DNA from: Synechococcales cyanobacterium CRU_2_2
Lineage (GTDB): Bacteria; Cyanobacteriota; Cyanobacteriia; PCC-9006; JAAUQQ01
Length of the DNA: 57,548 nt
Direction: 5' to 3'
NCBI GenBank assembly: GCA_012034805.1
Contig: JAAUOP010000012.1
Location: 1-57,548, forward strand
The position numbers and the translations under genes were made by a program. Below the pieces are notes generated by a model, which saw only the letters and a program-made list of their open reading frames with translations, did not search any database and was not told the origin of the DNA. Positions 9,802 through 19,293 of this stretch are shown one piece after another. Position 1 is the first letter of the stretch, and each line of letters opens with the position of its first letter.

Positions 9802-10144
9802 GGGCGTCCCTGCCGGATTCTGCACAAGAGTTGGAAGCTGAGCTAACTGCATCGTGAATGGTGTGGATAAAAAGCTGCGTTGACGAAGCCAAGATGGCTC
9901 ATGACCCGAACCAGCACCCTCTCTCTACTGTAGTTAAAATTCCACAGAGAGATTGTTTAGAATGTGTGTGGTTGGCCGTGATCTTACTGAAGCTTTGATA
10001 GAGATCCCAAAGCACTTTGGCCGTAGATGCGCAAGCTTTTAGCTCCCTAGCCCATCATAAGAGATTTTTATCCGAGAATTCTCGCAGTCCGGAGAAAATT
10101 TCGGCGGAGGAAATCGCTCGCTATGATGGAGAGGCGGTTAAGCA
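9802..10144. other. 343-bp spacer between divergent genes
   Basis: This spacer separates the divergently transcribed hybrid kinase and chorismate lyase genes, so it should hold promoters for both. I see no gene, convincing operator or strong hairpin in it. Confidence 0.6.
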
Positions 10145-10822
10145 ATGTCAATTCTTGTGGTCGCCATTATCAATTCTGCTACTCCGTTTGAGCCTTCGGT
10201 CTCCAAGTCCCCGCTCAGCTCCATGGCTTGGCATCGACTCGATGCCCTGTGGGAGGGTGGAGAGCATGCGATTCAGCAGGGCCTGCCCCATAGTTTGCTG
10301 GGGCCTGCTTGGCAGATTTTGCTGTTGGGCGATGGCTCACCGACGCGGCATTTGCAGCTGCTGACGGGGGAGAGTACGGAAGTTGATGTGATTGACATGT
10401 CCCTGGTGGAACAAGATGACGATGGTGCTCCGCGGCTGGTGAAGGTGGTGCCGGGGCCGAGGCTGCGGCGACAGGTATGGCTACGAACGGCATCGGGGCA
10501 ACGGTTGGCCTATGCCACGTCGTGGTGGGAGGCGGCCCATGTAGATGAATATTTGCAAAATCGCGCGATTCCCGTTTGGCAGAGTTTGGCCCGGCTGCGG
10601 ACGGAGTTGTATCGGGATGTGCAGGGGGTGCATCAGGGGCATTCGCGATCGCTCGAAGATGCCTTTGGTCAGGCGGGGCCGTTTTGGGGACGACATTATA
10701 TTTTTTGGCACCATGGGCAGCCGCTGACCCTGATTTATGAAGTGTTTTCGCCCTATTTGGAGCGCTATTTGGGGCCGATGTCGGGCGGCGTGACTAATGA
10801 GCCATTGGGCCAAAGAGATTGA
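10145..10822 (+). CDS. chorismate lyase family protein (DUF98)
   Basis: The 225-residue protein has the DUF98 core: WQILLLGDGSPTRHLQLLTG followed by EVDVIDMS near residues 58-88, and a late GRHYIFWHHGQPLTLIYEVFSP. The family removes pyruvate from chorismate to give 4-hydroxybenzoate, which in cyanobacteria feeds plastoquinone synthesis. Start 10145 is an ATG; homologues usually begin nearer MAWHRLD (10223), so the first 26 residues are uncertain. It lies 111 bases upstream of the SNF2 helicase gene, and the two may share a transcript. Confidence 0.85.
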   Translation: MSILVVAIINSATPFEPSVSKSPLSSMAWHRLDALWEGGEHAIQQGLPHSLLGPAWQILLLGDGSPTRHLQLLTGESTEVDVIDMSLVEQDDDGAPRLVKVVPGPRLRRQVWLRTASGQRLAYATSWWEAAHVDEYLQNRAIPVWQSLARLRTELYRDVQGVHQGHSRSLEDAFGQAGPFWGRHYIFWHHGQPLTLIYEVFSPYLERYLGPMSGGVTNEPLGQRD

Positions 10823-10850
10823 GCTCAAGAGATCGAGCTCAAGAGATTGA
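10815..10850. repeat. 14-bp tandem repeat at the stop codon
   Basis: Two and a half units of GAGATTGAGCTCAA begin in the last codons of the chorismate lyase gene and run into the spacer. The period is not a multiple of three. Confidence 0.85.
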
Positions 10851-10933
10851 ACCAGTGTGGGAAGATGGGGGGTGGGATCGCATCCCAAGCCGTTGGGGTC
10901 GTTAACGTTTGAGTAGTTAGAGCTTGAACTGAC

Positions 10934-13900
10934 ATGAATATCCTTCACGGCACCTGGATTCCAGAAACGACTGATGGCTTTCGCCAGGGGGGAGGTTTTT
11001 ACCTTTGGCTAGAGACCGAAGCCCCGGCTACGCCCATGTCATCCGCCAATCGGTCAAAAAAAACGTCGAAAAAAACAAGCGTAGGCGATCGCTCCCGCTA
11101 TCACCGCCTCAAGCCCCAACTGGCCCAATTTCTTAGCGATGAGCTGGGCTTTCGTGTCTCGCCCCATTTCCATCTGCAAGATTTGATTACCCCTCAATAC
11201 TTCTTGCTACCGAGCAGCGGGGGCGAGGCCTTGCCGTCGCTAGAACTCTCGCGCTACCTAGAGGCGGAGCTGCCAGAGCAATTTGACTGGCAATATTGGC
11301 CGGTCGATTGCTACAAAGTGGGTACCTACAGTAAAACGACCAAGGACTACCGCGATCGCCTCCCCTACATCCTCCAGCTGCTGCCCGAACTCCAGTTCCT
11401 CGCTCGGCACAATCTTGCGGATGTCCAGCTTGGCGCAGACTTACTGTTTTGGCTTTCCTATACCCAAGCTTTCAAGATTGTCATTTTTAAGGATCAGTAT
11501 ATTCCCGCCCTCATCCATCGAGCCTGCACCGGAAAGTGGAAGTACGAGTTATACCCGACCTGGGAAATTATCAGTGCTCAGTATGAAGCAATACTTGAGC
11601 AGGCGTCGGTGCGAATGCCCCTGAGCTGTGCTTCTGGGTTTGATCGGCTGCCAGCCGCAGGGGCGGTGGAATTGCGCGATCGCCCCTCACTCCTACGACA
11701 TTTCTCTGAAGTTTTGCTAGAACAACTGATTGCCCAGACCGATATTCCGGCTGCGTTTCAGAAAAAAATTGAAGGCTCTTTGATCAGCCAATGTCGCTTG
11801 GGCAAGATGCTCCCGTCCAATGTCGCTCCGGCGGAATTGGATACCTACCAGGAATGGCAGGTGTGGCGCGATCGCATCACGCGCACCCAAACCGAATTGC
11901 CATTTTATCTCTATTTTGTCCTACAAGATCCTGCTGAGCCTAATGGGGTTTGGACGTTGTTATTTCAAGTTGCGCCGAAGTCGGACCCCTCGCGACAGAT
12001 CACACTCCAGGATTACTGGCGAATGGCACCGAAGCAGCAGGAAAAACTCCGTCAGCAAGTCGATGTCAACTTTGAGCAAAATTTGCTGCTCAATTTGGGC
12101 TATGCGGCGCGGATGTATCCCAAACTGGATGAAGCGCTGGCGACCGATCGACCGACTGGAATTGTCATCGATTTGGGAACCGCGTTTAACTTTTTACGCG
12201 AGTCCGCTTGGGTGTTGGAAGATGCGGGTTACAAAGTCATAGTTCCCGCCTGGTGGACTCCCGCAGGGCGGCGACGAGCCAAAGTCAAGCTGCGGGCAAC
12301 GGGAAAATCGACGGGGGGCGGCGATCCGGCCAAGAGTTATTTTTCATTTGACACCTTGATCAGCTACCAGTACGAGTTATCTATCGGTGGTGCCAAGATC
12401 AGCCAGAAGGAATGGGAACAACTGGTGCAGTCGAAGGGCGATTTGGTGCATTTTCGCGGGCAGTGGATGCAGCTTGATGCGTCAAAAATGCAAGAGATGC
12501 TGAGCTTTTGGCAGACCCATCAACAGAATAACCCAAGCTTGAGTTTGATGGATTTCATCAAGCTGACGGCGGAGGCGGGGGATGAGGTGGAAGTGGACTA
12601 TTCTCGCGATCGCGCCCTCAACGATATGCTTAGTAAGCTAGGCGACAGTAGCAAGCTAGAGCCAATCGTCGAGCCCAACGGTTTTGTCGGCAACTTGCGC
12701 GAGTACCAAAAGCGCGGGGTGTCTTGGCTAGCTTATCTGGAGCAGCTGGGGCTGAACGGCTGTTTAGCGGATGATATGGGCTTGGGTAAAACGGTGCAGG
12801 TGATTGCTCGGCTGGTGCAGGAGCGAGAGGCGATTGGGGCGATTGAACCCACCTTGCTGATTGCACCGACATCTGTCGTTGGGAACTGGCTGCGGGAGCT
12901 TGGCCAATTTGGGCCTAGCTTGCGGGCGATCGTGCACCATGGCACCGAACGAATTTTAGATCAAGCGCAATTTCAAACGATCTGCCAAGACCTGGATGTG
13001 CTAATTACCTCGTTTACCCTGGCTCGCAAAGATGCCAAGCTGTTGCAGTCGGTCGTTTGGCGACGCATTGTCCTAGACGAAGCCCAAAACATCAAAAATC
13101 CTAAAGCCGCCCAAACTAAAGCGATTCTCAAACTTAAAGCCCGTCATCGCCTCGCACTCACAGGCACTCCGGTGGAAAATCGTCTCCTCGATCTCTGGTC
13201 AATTTTCAATTTTCTCAACCCCGGTTATCTGGGTAAAGAAAATCAGTTTCGCCGTAACTTCGAGCGCCCAGTTCAGCGCTATAACGACCCGGTTAAATCC
13301 ACCACGCTGAAAAAATTGGTCGAGCCATTTATTTTGAGACGGGTCAAGACCGATGCAGCGATCATCAAAGATTTGCCAGACAAGGTTGAGCAAAAACTGT
13401 ATTGCAATCTGACCCAGGAACAAGCATCGCTCTACGAAGCGGTGATCAAAGACATTGAAGGTAAATTAGAGGCAACGGAAGGCATTAAGCGCAAGGGTTT
13501 GATTTTGGGTGCACTGACCAAATTAAAGCAAATTTGTAATCACCCGGCTCAGTTTTTGCACGATGGCAGCGAGTTTTCGGTGGCGCGATCGCACAAGCTC
13601 GAACGCCTACTCGAAATGACCGATGAGGTGATCGAAGAAGGCGAAAGTATGTTGATCTTCACCCAGTTTCGTGAAATTGGTGATGCCCTCGAGCAGCATC
13701 TCAAACACAACTGTCACTACAATACCTACTATATCCACGGAGGCACCAGCCGCAGCCGCCGTGAGCAGATGATCAGTACCTTCCAGAGCCCTGAAACAGA
13801 AGCGTCAATTTTTATCCTTTCGCTTAAAGCTGGGGGGGTTGGCATTACCCTAACGAAAGCAAACCATGTGTTTCACTTCGATCGCTGGTGGAACCCTGCG

Positions 13901-14131
13901 GTGGAAGATCAAGCCACAGACCGCGCCTTTCGGATTGGTCAAAAGAAGAATGTATTTGTTCACAAATTTGTAGCAACTGGGACGCTAGAGGAAAAGATCG
14001 ACAAGATGATCGAGGACAAGAAAAAACTGGCTGGAAGTGTGGTCGGTAGCGATGAATCTTGGCTTTCTGAATTGGACAATGATGCCTTTCGGCAGTTGGT
14101 AGCTTTAAACAAAAATGCGGTTTTAGATTAG
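10934..14131 (+). CDS. SNF2/Rad54-family helicase
   Basis: The 1065-residue protein has the layout of cyanobacterial SNF2 helicases: an N-terminal substrate region (MNILHGTWIPE start), the SNF2-associated domain (about 290-540), then the helicase core. Motif I is DMGLGKT (near residue 614), motif II is DEAQ (near 715), motif III is LTGTPVENRL, and the C-terminal lobe has FTQFREIGD, LSLKAGGVGITLT and ATDRAFRIGQ. It uses ATP to move along double-stranded DNA; the in vivo substrate in bacteria is poorly known. The frame is intact over 3.2 kb. Confidence 0.93.
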   Translation: MNILHGTWIPETTDGFRQGGGFYLWLETEAPATPMSSANRSKKTSKKTSVGDRSRYHRLKPQLAQFLSDELGFRVSPHFHLQDLITPQYFLLPSSGGEALPSLELSRYLEAELPEQFDWQYWPVDCYKVGTYSKTTKDYRDRLPYILQLLPELQFLARHNLADVQLGADLLFWLSYTQAFKIVIFKDQYIPALIHRACTGKWKYELYPTWEIISAQYEAILEQASVRMPLSCASGFDRLPAAGAVELRDRPSLLRHFSEVLLEQLIAQTDIPAAFQKKIEGSLISQCRLGKMLPSNVAPAELDTYQEWQVWRDRITRTQTELPFYLYFVLQDPAEPNGVWTLLFQVAPKSDPSRQITLQDYWRMAPKQQEKLRQQVDVNFEQNLLLNLGYAARMYPKLDEALATDRPTGIVIDLGTAFNFLRESAWVLEDAGYKVIVPAWWTPAGRRRAKVKLRATGKSTGGGDPAKSYFSFDTLISYQYELSIGGAKISQKEWEQLVQSKGDLVHFRGQWMQLDASKMQEMLSFWQTHQQNNPSLSLMDFIKLTAEAGDEVEVDYSRDRALNDMLSKLGDSSKLEPIVEPNGFVGNLREYQKRGVSWLAYLEQLGLNGCLADDMGLGKTVQVIARLVQEREAIGAIEPTLLIAPTSVVGNWLRELGQFGPSLRAIVHHGTERILDQAQFQTICQDLDVLITSFTLARKDAKLLQSVVWRRIVLDEAQNIKNPKAAQTKAILKLKARHRLALTGTPVENRLLDLWSIFNFLNPGYLGKENQFRRNFERPVQRYNDPVKSTTLKKLVEPFILRRVKTDAAIIKDLPDKVEQKLYCNLTQEQASLYEAVIKDIEGKLEATEGIKRKGLILGALTKLKQICNHPAQFLHDGSEFSVARSHKLERLLEMTDEVIEEGESMLIFTQFREIGDALEQHLKHNCHYNTYYIHGGTSRSRREQMISTFQSPETEASIFILSLKAGGVGITLTKANHVFHFDRWWNPAVEDQATDRAFRIGQKKNVFVHKFVATGTLEEKIDKMIEDKKKLAGSVVGSDESWLSELDNDAFRQLVALNKNAVLD

Positions 14132-14138
14132 TTATTTT

Positions 14139-14167
14139 GATTGGGGATTGATTGGGGATTGATTGGC
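14139..14167. repeat. 11-bp tandem repeat
   Basis: Two and a half units of GATTGGGGATT lie between the convergent SNF2 and RecD-like genes. The period is not a multiple of three. Confidence 0.85.
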
Positions 14168-14195
14168 AACCGACTCGCAACTGACCCGCGATTGA

Positions 14196-15545
14196 TTAGT
14201 GATATTGACGAATAAACAAGCGTTTTGCAGTTCGAGTAAAAGCCACATAGCAAAGCTGATTGCGCTCCACCACCTTGCTATTGCTCATCAGATTGGGCAA
14301 GTCTACAAATACATCTTGAAAGGTTGAGCCCTGACTTTTGTGGACAGTGAGGCTGTAGGCATAGCGCATTTCGTGGAAAAACTGTTTCAGCTCCCAAAAA
14401 CTTTTCCAAGACTTAGACGCCGCATGGCCTTTGAGAATCATCTGGAAGCGATCGCTCTCATCCTCATGCAGTACCCGCAACCGCCGAGACTTGCCCTCTT
14501 CGGTTTCAATCTCCAAAGACCAAGTGCGCCAGCGCTCATTGAGCACCGGATCTTGAACCTTCGCACGATAGATTTCGAGCACTTCGCATTCTTCTGAGGT
14601 TTGCAAAATGATGCCGTCTTCCTCAAGACAAGGCGTGTTGGCCAATAGCCGCTCTCCGGCCACAAAACGCGGAATATTGGTGCCATAAATTGCAGCACGG
14701 ATACGCTGATTCAGGGCTTGAACCCGTTCGTTGGTGTAGGCCAAAACCCGAACTTGATCGGGATTGCGTTTGTAAGTTTCACTGGTGAAGGCCCGCAGCA
14801 AAAGCTTGTCCCAGGTGTCGGAGGCCACAGCAAAAATCCCCTCAGTGTTGTCTGGGGTGCGATCGCTCTCCAGCCGAGGCATCACAGGCCGGGTCAAATT
14901 GCGCCGCACATCGTCCGCCAGTAGACCCACCGCGCTGCCGTAGCGGACCACTTCGGTGAGATCCGTGCGATCGTAAATTTCGGCAAAACAGGGGGACTCC
15001 GTTTCATTCACAGGAGGCAACTGAGCCGAATCCCCGACAAATAAAATCTGAGTTTCAGCGTCCAACCGAGAGACCGATTTGACCAGCAGCTCCCACATCT
15101 CTTGGTTGATCATTGAGCATTCATCCACGACCACGAGAGCATAGCGGCTGATCAGGCTGTCGCGGCTGCGATCGGGAACAAACTTTTGGTTGCCGGTGTC
15201 TTTATCAATCGTGGGTTGGAGGCCCAACAGTTTGCAGCAGGTCATACAGTCCACTTCTAAATGCCAGCGCTGGGCCATGCTGGCCAAGACTTTGGTGGCC
15301 TTGTTGCTCAGGGCGGTGAAGACGATGGGGCGCTTGTCTTGGCGATCGCGCAACGCCGTAATCAAAGCTTGCAGCAACGTTGTTTTTCCCGTGCCCGCAT
15401 AGCCCGTCAACAAATAGAGCTTCTCGCCCCGTTCCACAAAATCCAGCAGCGCCTGCAGCGCCGCGATTTGCTGCTCGCTAAGGGTAATGCCAGCGAGTAC
15501 CTGGGCGGCTGACGCGGGTGGCGGCGGGACGGAACGGTGGGGCAC
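14196..15545 (-). CDS. RecD-like / UvrD_C_2 superfamily 1 DNA helicase
   Basis: The 449-residue protein carries Walker A (GYAGTGKTT, about residues 47-55), a DEAD-like Walker B (VVVDECSMIN, near 135), motif III (LFVGDSAQLPP) and the C-terminal SLTVHKSQGSTFQDV motif with the final YVAFTRT motif. This is the set of a 5'-3' superfamily 1B helicase of the RecD2/Pif1-like group, shorter than RecD2 and without its N-terminal helical hairpins. It is convergent with the SNF2 gene. Confidence 0.9.
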   Translation of the reverse strand: MPHRSVPPPPASAAQVLAGITLSEQQIAALQALLDFVERGEKLYLLTGYAGTGKTTLLQALITALRDRQDKRPIVFTALSNKATKVLASMAQRWHLEVDCMTCCKLLGLQPTIDKDTGNQKFVPDRSRDSLISRYALVVVDECSMINQEMWELLVKSVSRLDAETQILFVGDSAQLPPVNETESPCFAEIYDRTDLTEVVRYGSAVGLLADDVRRNLTRPVMPRLESDRTPDNTEGIFAVASDTWDKLLLRAFTSETYKRNPDQVRVLAYTNERVQALNQRIRAAIYGTNIPRFVAGERLLANTPCLEEDGIILQTSEECEVLEIYRAKVQDPVLNERWRTWSLEIETEEGKSRRLRVLHEDESDRFQMILKGHAASKSWKSFWELKQFFHEMRYAYSLTVHKSQGSTFQDVFVDLPNLMSNSKVVERNQLCYVAFTRTAKRLFIRQYH

Positions 15546-15816
15546 TGGGAATGGGGAGTGGGGAATGGGTATGGAGTAGTTCTAAGAAATGTTGGGGAGT
15601 AAGGGAAAGGGAGCAGATTGTGACAGGATGAAGCCAGAACGGTCACCATGTAGCTTAGAGCACTGCAATCGTTATCCTGTTTGTTGTTCTGTTGGCAGAT
15701 TCCCCGATGCTGGTTTTAGAAACGCTGTTCTGTTGATCACTTTGCTCTTCCAGTGACGCATTCGCTCGTTCTTCGGCCTGTTCTTCATCAAACCGCGCGA
15801 TCGCGGCATTCTAATC

Positions 15817-16749
15817 ATGAACGCCAACGAGATGCTTAAAGATGCGCTCAAATGCGCGATTTTGTCCAAGGAAGCCTACGATGATTTTTCGCCCAGGTTT
15901 CGATCTCGCACGTTCCCCCATATGGTACCCCAGTTGGTTGAAGGACGAAAAACCGATACCCAATGCCTGGTTTTGGCTGAACAGATAGCGGCAGTGACCC
16001 AGTTGTTTATTGTGTTTCGCGGCAGCGACTCGGAGCGAGACTGGGGGATCAACTTGAATTTTCGACAGGCGGCAGCCGAATATTTTAAACAGGAAGTGGT
16101 CAAGGAGGCCATTCTAGAGGAAAAGCAACAAGTCTATCCTTACCCCGGCAGAAGTCAGTCTGGAGCCAAAATGCACCAAGGCTTTGTAGATGCCTATGCA
16201 TCTGTTCGGGATGCAATTCATGAGGTGATCCAAACTCATCCCGCCACTCGAGTCGCGGTGGCCGGGCACAGTCTGGGCGGGGCGGTGGCGACGCTGTGTG
16301 CGGTGGATCTTCAGTACAATTTTGGGCCGAAGTTTGGCATCATATCTGCTGGTGCGAGGGCTATGGAGCCGGCTCCCACGTCGGCAGAGGGCGCAGCCCA
16401 AACCGCTGATGGCGCAATCCAAACCGCAGATGGCATTACCCTTTATACCTTTGGTTCACCGCGCGTGGGCAATGGCGGCTTTCGCGAGTCGTTCAACCGA
16501 CGGGTTCCCCAGAGCTTTCGCTTTGTCTATGGCATGGACTTGGTGCCGACGTTTCCCCGCCCGTGGCAAAATTATAGCCACGTAGACCAGGAATATCGCT
16601 TGGGCCAACGGTTGAGGTTTGATTTCATCACCCGTCGTTTCCAAGATCACAAAATTGAAAACTATATTGACGCCCTGCGGGCTGAGGCGCGGGAGGCTGG
16701 CGTTTTGGAGGCGGAGGATCTGGTCGGCGTTAGGGCTCAGCGGTGGTAG
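15817..16749 (+). CDS. class 3 lipase family protein
   Basis: The 310-residue alpha/beta hydrolase has the nucleophile elbow GHSLGGA (Ser near residue 152), the oxyanion region FIVFRGSDS (near 65), the likely catalytic Asp in YGMDLVPTFP and His in FQDHKIENY near the C-terminus. This is the Lipase_3 pattern. There is no clear signal peptide. A 21-bp in-frame repeat (about 16381-16437, AAQTADG units) inserts after the nucleophile strand. The end overlaps the convergent phosphoesterase gene by 13 bases. Confidence 0.87.
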   Translation: MNANEMLKDALKCAILSKEAYDDFSPRFRSRTFPHMVPQLVEGRKTDTQCLVLAEQIAAVTQLFIVFRGSDSERDWGINLNFRQAAAEYFKQEVVKEAILEEKQQVYPYPGRSQSGAKMHQGFVDAYASVRDAIHEVIQTHPATRVAVAGHSLGGAVATLCAVDLQYNFGPKFGIISAGARAMEPAPTSAEGAAQTADGAIQTADGITLYTFGSPRVGNGGFRESFNRRVPQSFRFVYGMDLVPTFPRPWQNYSHVDQEYRLGQRLRFDFITRRFQDHKIENYIDALRAEAREAGVLEAEDLVGVRAQRW

Positions 16750-17636
16750 AGCAGTTCGGTCTCGGCGATCGCCCCTCGTTCGTCCACCCAGATCAGCTCC
16801 GCCTGCTCCACCCGCCCTTGGCTCAGGGTCACCCGTGAGAAATTTCGCAACACCTGGCCTCGATGCTGAATAATTCTGGGACAACGGGCAGCGTTGACAT
16901 AGAGGGTGTCATTTCGATAGACGGTGCAAGTGCGTAGGCGGTCTTGGCGATGGCGCAGATTGTGGTGCATGTGGCCAAAACCGACCAGGGGGACAGATTT
17001 TCCGGCGGCTTTGATTTGGGCGATCGCCTGTTCAAAATCCGGGTCGCCATAGTCTTCGCCGGGCATTTTCCAGTCCTTGCCACAGATATCCTCGGCGCGA
17101 TCGCCCAGCCCCGTCGGCCCATTGTGACCGATTAGCAGCAGTTGCTCGTGGGGCGAAGCGAGGGCAGCCTGGCAAATTTTGGCGCTGGATTCCTCAAAAC
17201 TGCCGACGCCAAAGCGCTCCCGGTAAAAAGTTTTATTTTTCCACTCCGGCCCACCCCAGCTAAACGGGCGGCTGCCCACGACGCTCAGCCCCAAGGCAGG
17301 AAAATCCTGACGACCATAGCCGACCCGACAGGATTGCAACAGCTCAAGCTGCAGTTGAAATCGATCCTCCTCTACGAGATTGTACGGACGTTTGCGGCGA
17401 CCCCAGGACGTGGCGGTGTACCAGGCGTCGTGGTTGCCAAAAATGCTGGCTTTGGGTAGATCCAGTGCCGCTACGCCACGGACGGTGCTTAGGGATTCGT
17501 TGCCAAAGTCGCCGACAAACAGAACCAAATCCACCCCGAGGCCTTTGAGGGCCGAAGCATCAGCGGCGTCCCATTGCTCGTGAATATCGCCGACGAGGGC
17601 GATCGTGAGAGATGGGGGGGAGGAAGACGCAGGCAT
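16737..17636 (-). CDS. metallophosphoesterase, TIGR04168 family
   Basis: The 299-residue protein has the full calcineurin-like set: GDIHEQW, GDFGNE, FGNHD, GHNGP and GHMHH. The five blocks in this order with the spacing seen here fit the cyanobacterial/plant TIGR04168 family, whose substrate is not established. The start at 17636 gives MPASSSPPSLTIALVGDIH, with the first block at residue 15. Confidence 0.9.
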   Translation of the reverse strand: MPASSSPPSLTIALVGDIHEQWDAADASALKGLGVDLVLFVGDFGNESLSTVRGVAALDLPKASIFGNHDAWYTATSWGRRKRPYNLVEEDRFQLQLELLQSCRVGYGRQDFPALGLSVVGSRPFSWGGPEWKNKTFYRERFGVGSFEESSAKICQAALASPHEQLLLIGHNGPTGLGDRAEDICGKDWKMPGEDYGDPDFEQAIAQIKAAGKSVPLVGFGHMHHNLRHRQDRLRTCTVYRNDTLYVNAARCPRIIQHRGQVLRNFSRVTLSQGRVEQAELIWVDERGAIAETELLYHR

Positions 17637-18315
17637 GGGTGAGGTGGGCGAGGAGAAAGGACTCGATCAGTTGGCAACTGGCGATAAATCGCGGTGGATC
17701 TTTCGCAAATCCACTCGATTGTAGGGACAGATGATGCATAACGACGGCAAAACGGGCGTATTAGATTGTGAGCAATATTTTTGGGGCTTGGGATGAATGG
17801 GCCTTGACCTTGATTCCTAAGACTGCTCACGTCGAGTCGGGAATATGGGATTTCTGGAATTGCCGTTTGGGTCGAGGAGTCCATATGATGGAGCTAAGCC
17901 TGGGTAATCCGTAAATTTACTTCAGTAATTTTGCGGAAAGAAGGATTCTACTGCTCTGAGTCAGCGTTGTTTGCGGTTCCAACCGCTAAACCATCAACGG
18001 CTGCTTGAGAAGAGGAAACTACCCCCAGGGGTAATACTGCGTCAGTTTTCTGTGGTCTAGAGTTGTGGAGTCACAGCGAATGAATTGCAGTAAAAAGGTC
18101 GCAGTCAGTTGAGGGTTAACCGGGGTTTCGTTGATCGATCGCGTTGATCGATTGTGTTGATCGATCGCGTTGATCGATTGTGTTCACCGATGACGTTCAC
18201 CGATGACGTTCACCGATGACGTTCACCGATTGCGTTTGTCCAGTTGCTCTCCTCCAAAATTTGGCTCACCCATCCCGATGACTCTGTTTAGACTATTCAC
18301 TTTCTGAGGAAGAAT
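17637..18315. other. 679-bp spacer with a 13-bp repeat array
   Basis: This spacer lies between divergent genes. Apart from the 13-bp repeat array at 18130-18233 I see no gene, RNA or convincing regulatory site. Confidence 0.6.
18130..18233. repeat. 13-bp tandem repeat array, eight units in two sub-families
   Basis: Four units alternate GTTGATCGATCGC and GTTGATCGATTGT, then four follow the form GTTCACCGATGAC with the last diverged. The array starts 186 bases and ends 83 bases upstream of the peptidoglycan-binding gene. Several units contain CGATCG, the core of HIP1. The alternation shows that a 26-bp pair was itself duplicated. Confidence 0.95.
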
Positions 18316-19293
18316 ATGAATCGTTCGCATCTATCACGGATTCACGATCGCACCCCGCGTTCGAAGTTTATTTCGGTTTTGGCAACGCCGTTCGTGATGC
18401 CTTTGCTGGCATCATGGATTTGGAGTGGAGCGATCGCCCTACCGCTGGTGCTACCCCAAGTCGCCCAGGCCCAGTCTAATTCCGAGTTGCTGATTAAAAG
18501 GACGTTGATGCTGGGCGATCGCGGCGCGGATGTCTTGCAGCTCCAGCGAGCGCTAGTGGAGCGAAGATTACTCAGGGTTTCGATTCCGTCGTCCCAGCGA
18601 GAAGGCTACTTTGGCCCAACCACGGAGGCTGCGCTCAGGGCCTTTCAGAGCTCCGAGCGCGACCTGGTGGCGGACGGCGTCCTTGGCGAAAAAACCTTCC
18701 GGCGTCTGTTTGGGGTCGGAGCCATTCCCTCGAAGACCTTTTCCATTGGGGTGATGCAAGCTCAGCTAGCTGAGTTGGGCTACTATCGCGGTGGCTTGGA
18801 TGGCCAGTTTGGCTCAGCGACGTCGCGATCGCTGCAAGATCTACGCGATGAGGTGTTTGTTAATGTCAGCCCGCGCGAGGATCGGTTGGAGGAGACCTTT
18901 GCTCAGGTTGATAGCTACTACCGCGAGCGACGTGTCTCGGAGAACTTGCCGGCTCGCTCGATACTCGAAGAACGCGTCAGACAGCGCCTCCCCGCTGAGC
19001 AGCTCCTGAGCTGGGGCGGCAGAATTCCCAGCCGGGGATACGACACGATTGGCGGTGGTGGTGGTGCTCCCCCACGAGATGCTTGGTCTCCCTACCGAGT
19101 GATTGTTCCTGTTGGGAAGAATCCGGAGTTGCTGTGGGAGGTACGCAGATTTGCGCCCGATGCCTTTAAGCAGGAAAGCTCGCGGGGTGACTATGTGCAA
19201 GCGGGGGCCTACGGCGATCGAGAGACTGCCGATGCCCGTGCAAACTTACTCAAGGATCGCGGTTTTGATGCTCGGGTGTTTTATCGCGACTAG
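18316..19293 (+). CDS. secreted peptidoglycan-binding protein with SPOR-like C-terminus
   Basis: The 325-residue protein has an N-terminal signal region (hydrophobic stretch about 22-45, ending AQAQS). Two PG_binding_1 repeats follow: about 63-118 (LGDRGADVLQLQRAL, FGPTTEAALRAFQ, DGVLGEKT) and about 135-170 (IGVMQAQLAELGYYRGGLDGQ type). The last 35 residues (YVQAGAYGDRETADARANLLKDRGF) resemble a SPOR domain, which binds denuded glycan strands. It probably acts in the periplasm on cell-wall remodelling. No catalytic domain is present. The end overlaps the convergent NRPS-like gene by 4 bases. Confidence 0.82.
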   Translation: MNRSHLSRIHDRTPRSKFISVLATPFVMPLLASWIWSGAIALPLVLPQVAQAQSNSELLIKRTLMLGDRGADVLQLQRALVERRLLRVSIPSSQREGYFGPTTEAALRAFQSSERDLVADGVLGEKTFRRLFGVGAIPSKTFSIGVMQAQLAELGYYRGGLDGQFGSATSRSLQDLRDEVFVNVSPREDRLEETFAQVDSYYRERRVSENLPARSILEERVRQRLPAEQLLSWGGRIPSRGYDTIGGGGGAPPRDAWSPYRVIVPVGKNPELLWEVRRFAPDAFKQESSRGDYVQAGAYGDRETADARANLLKDRGFDARVFYRD

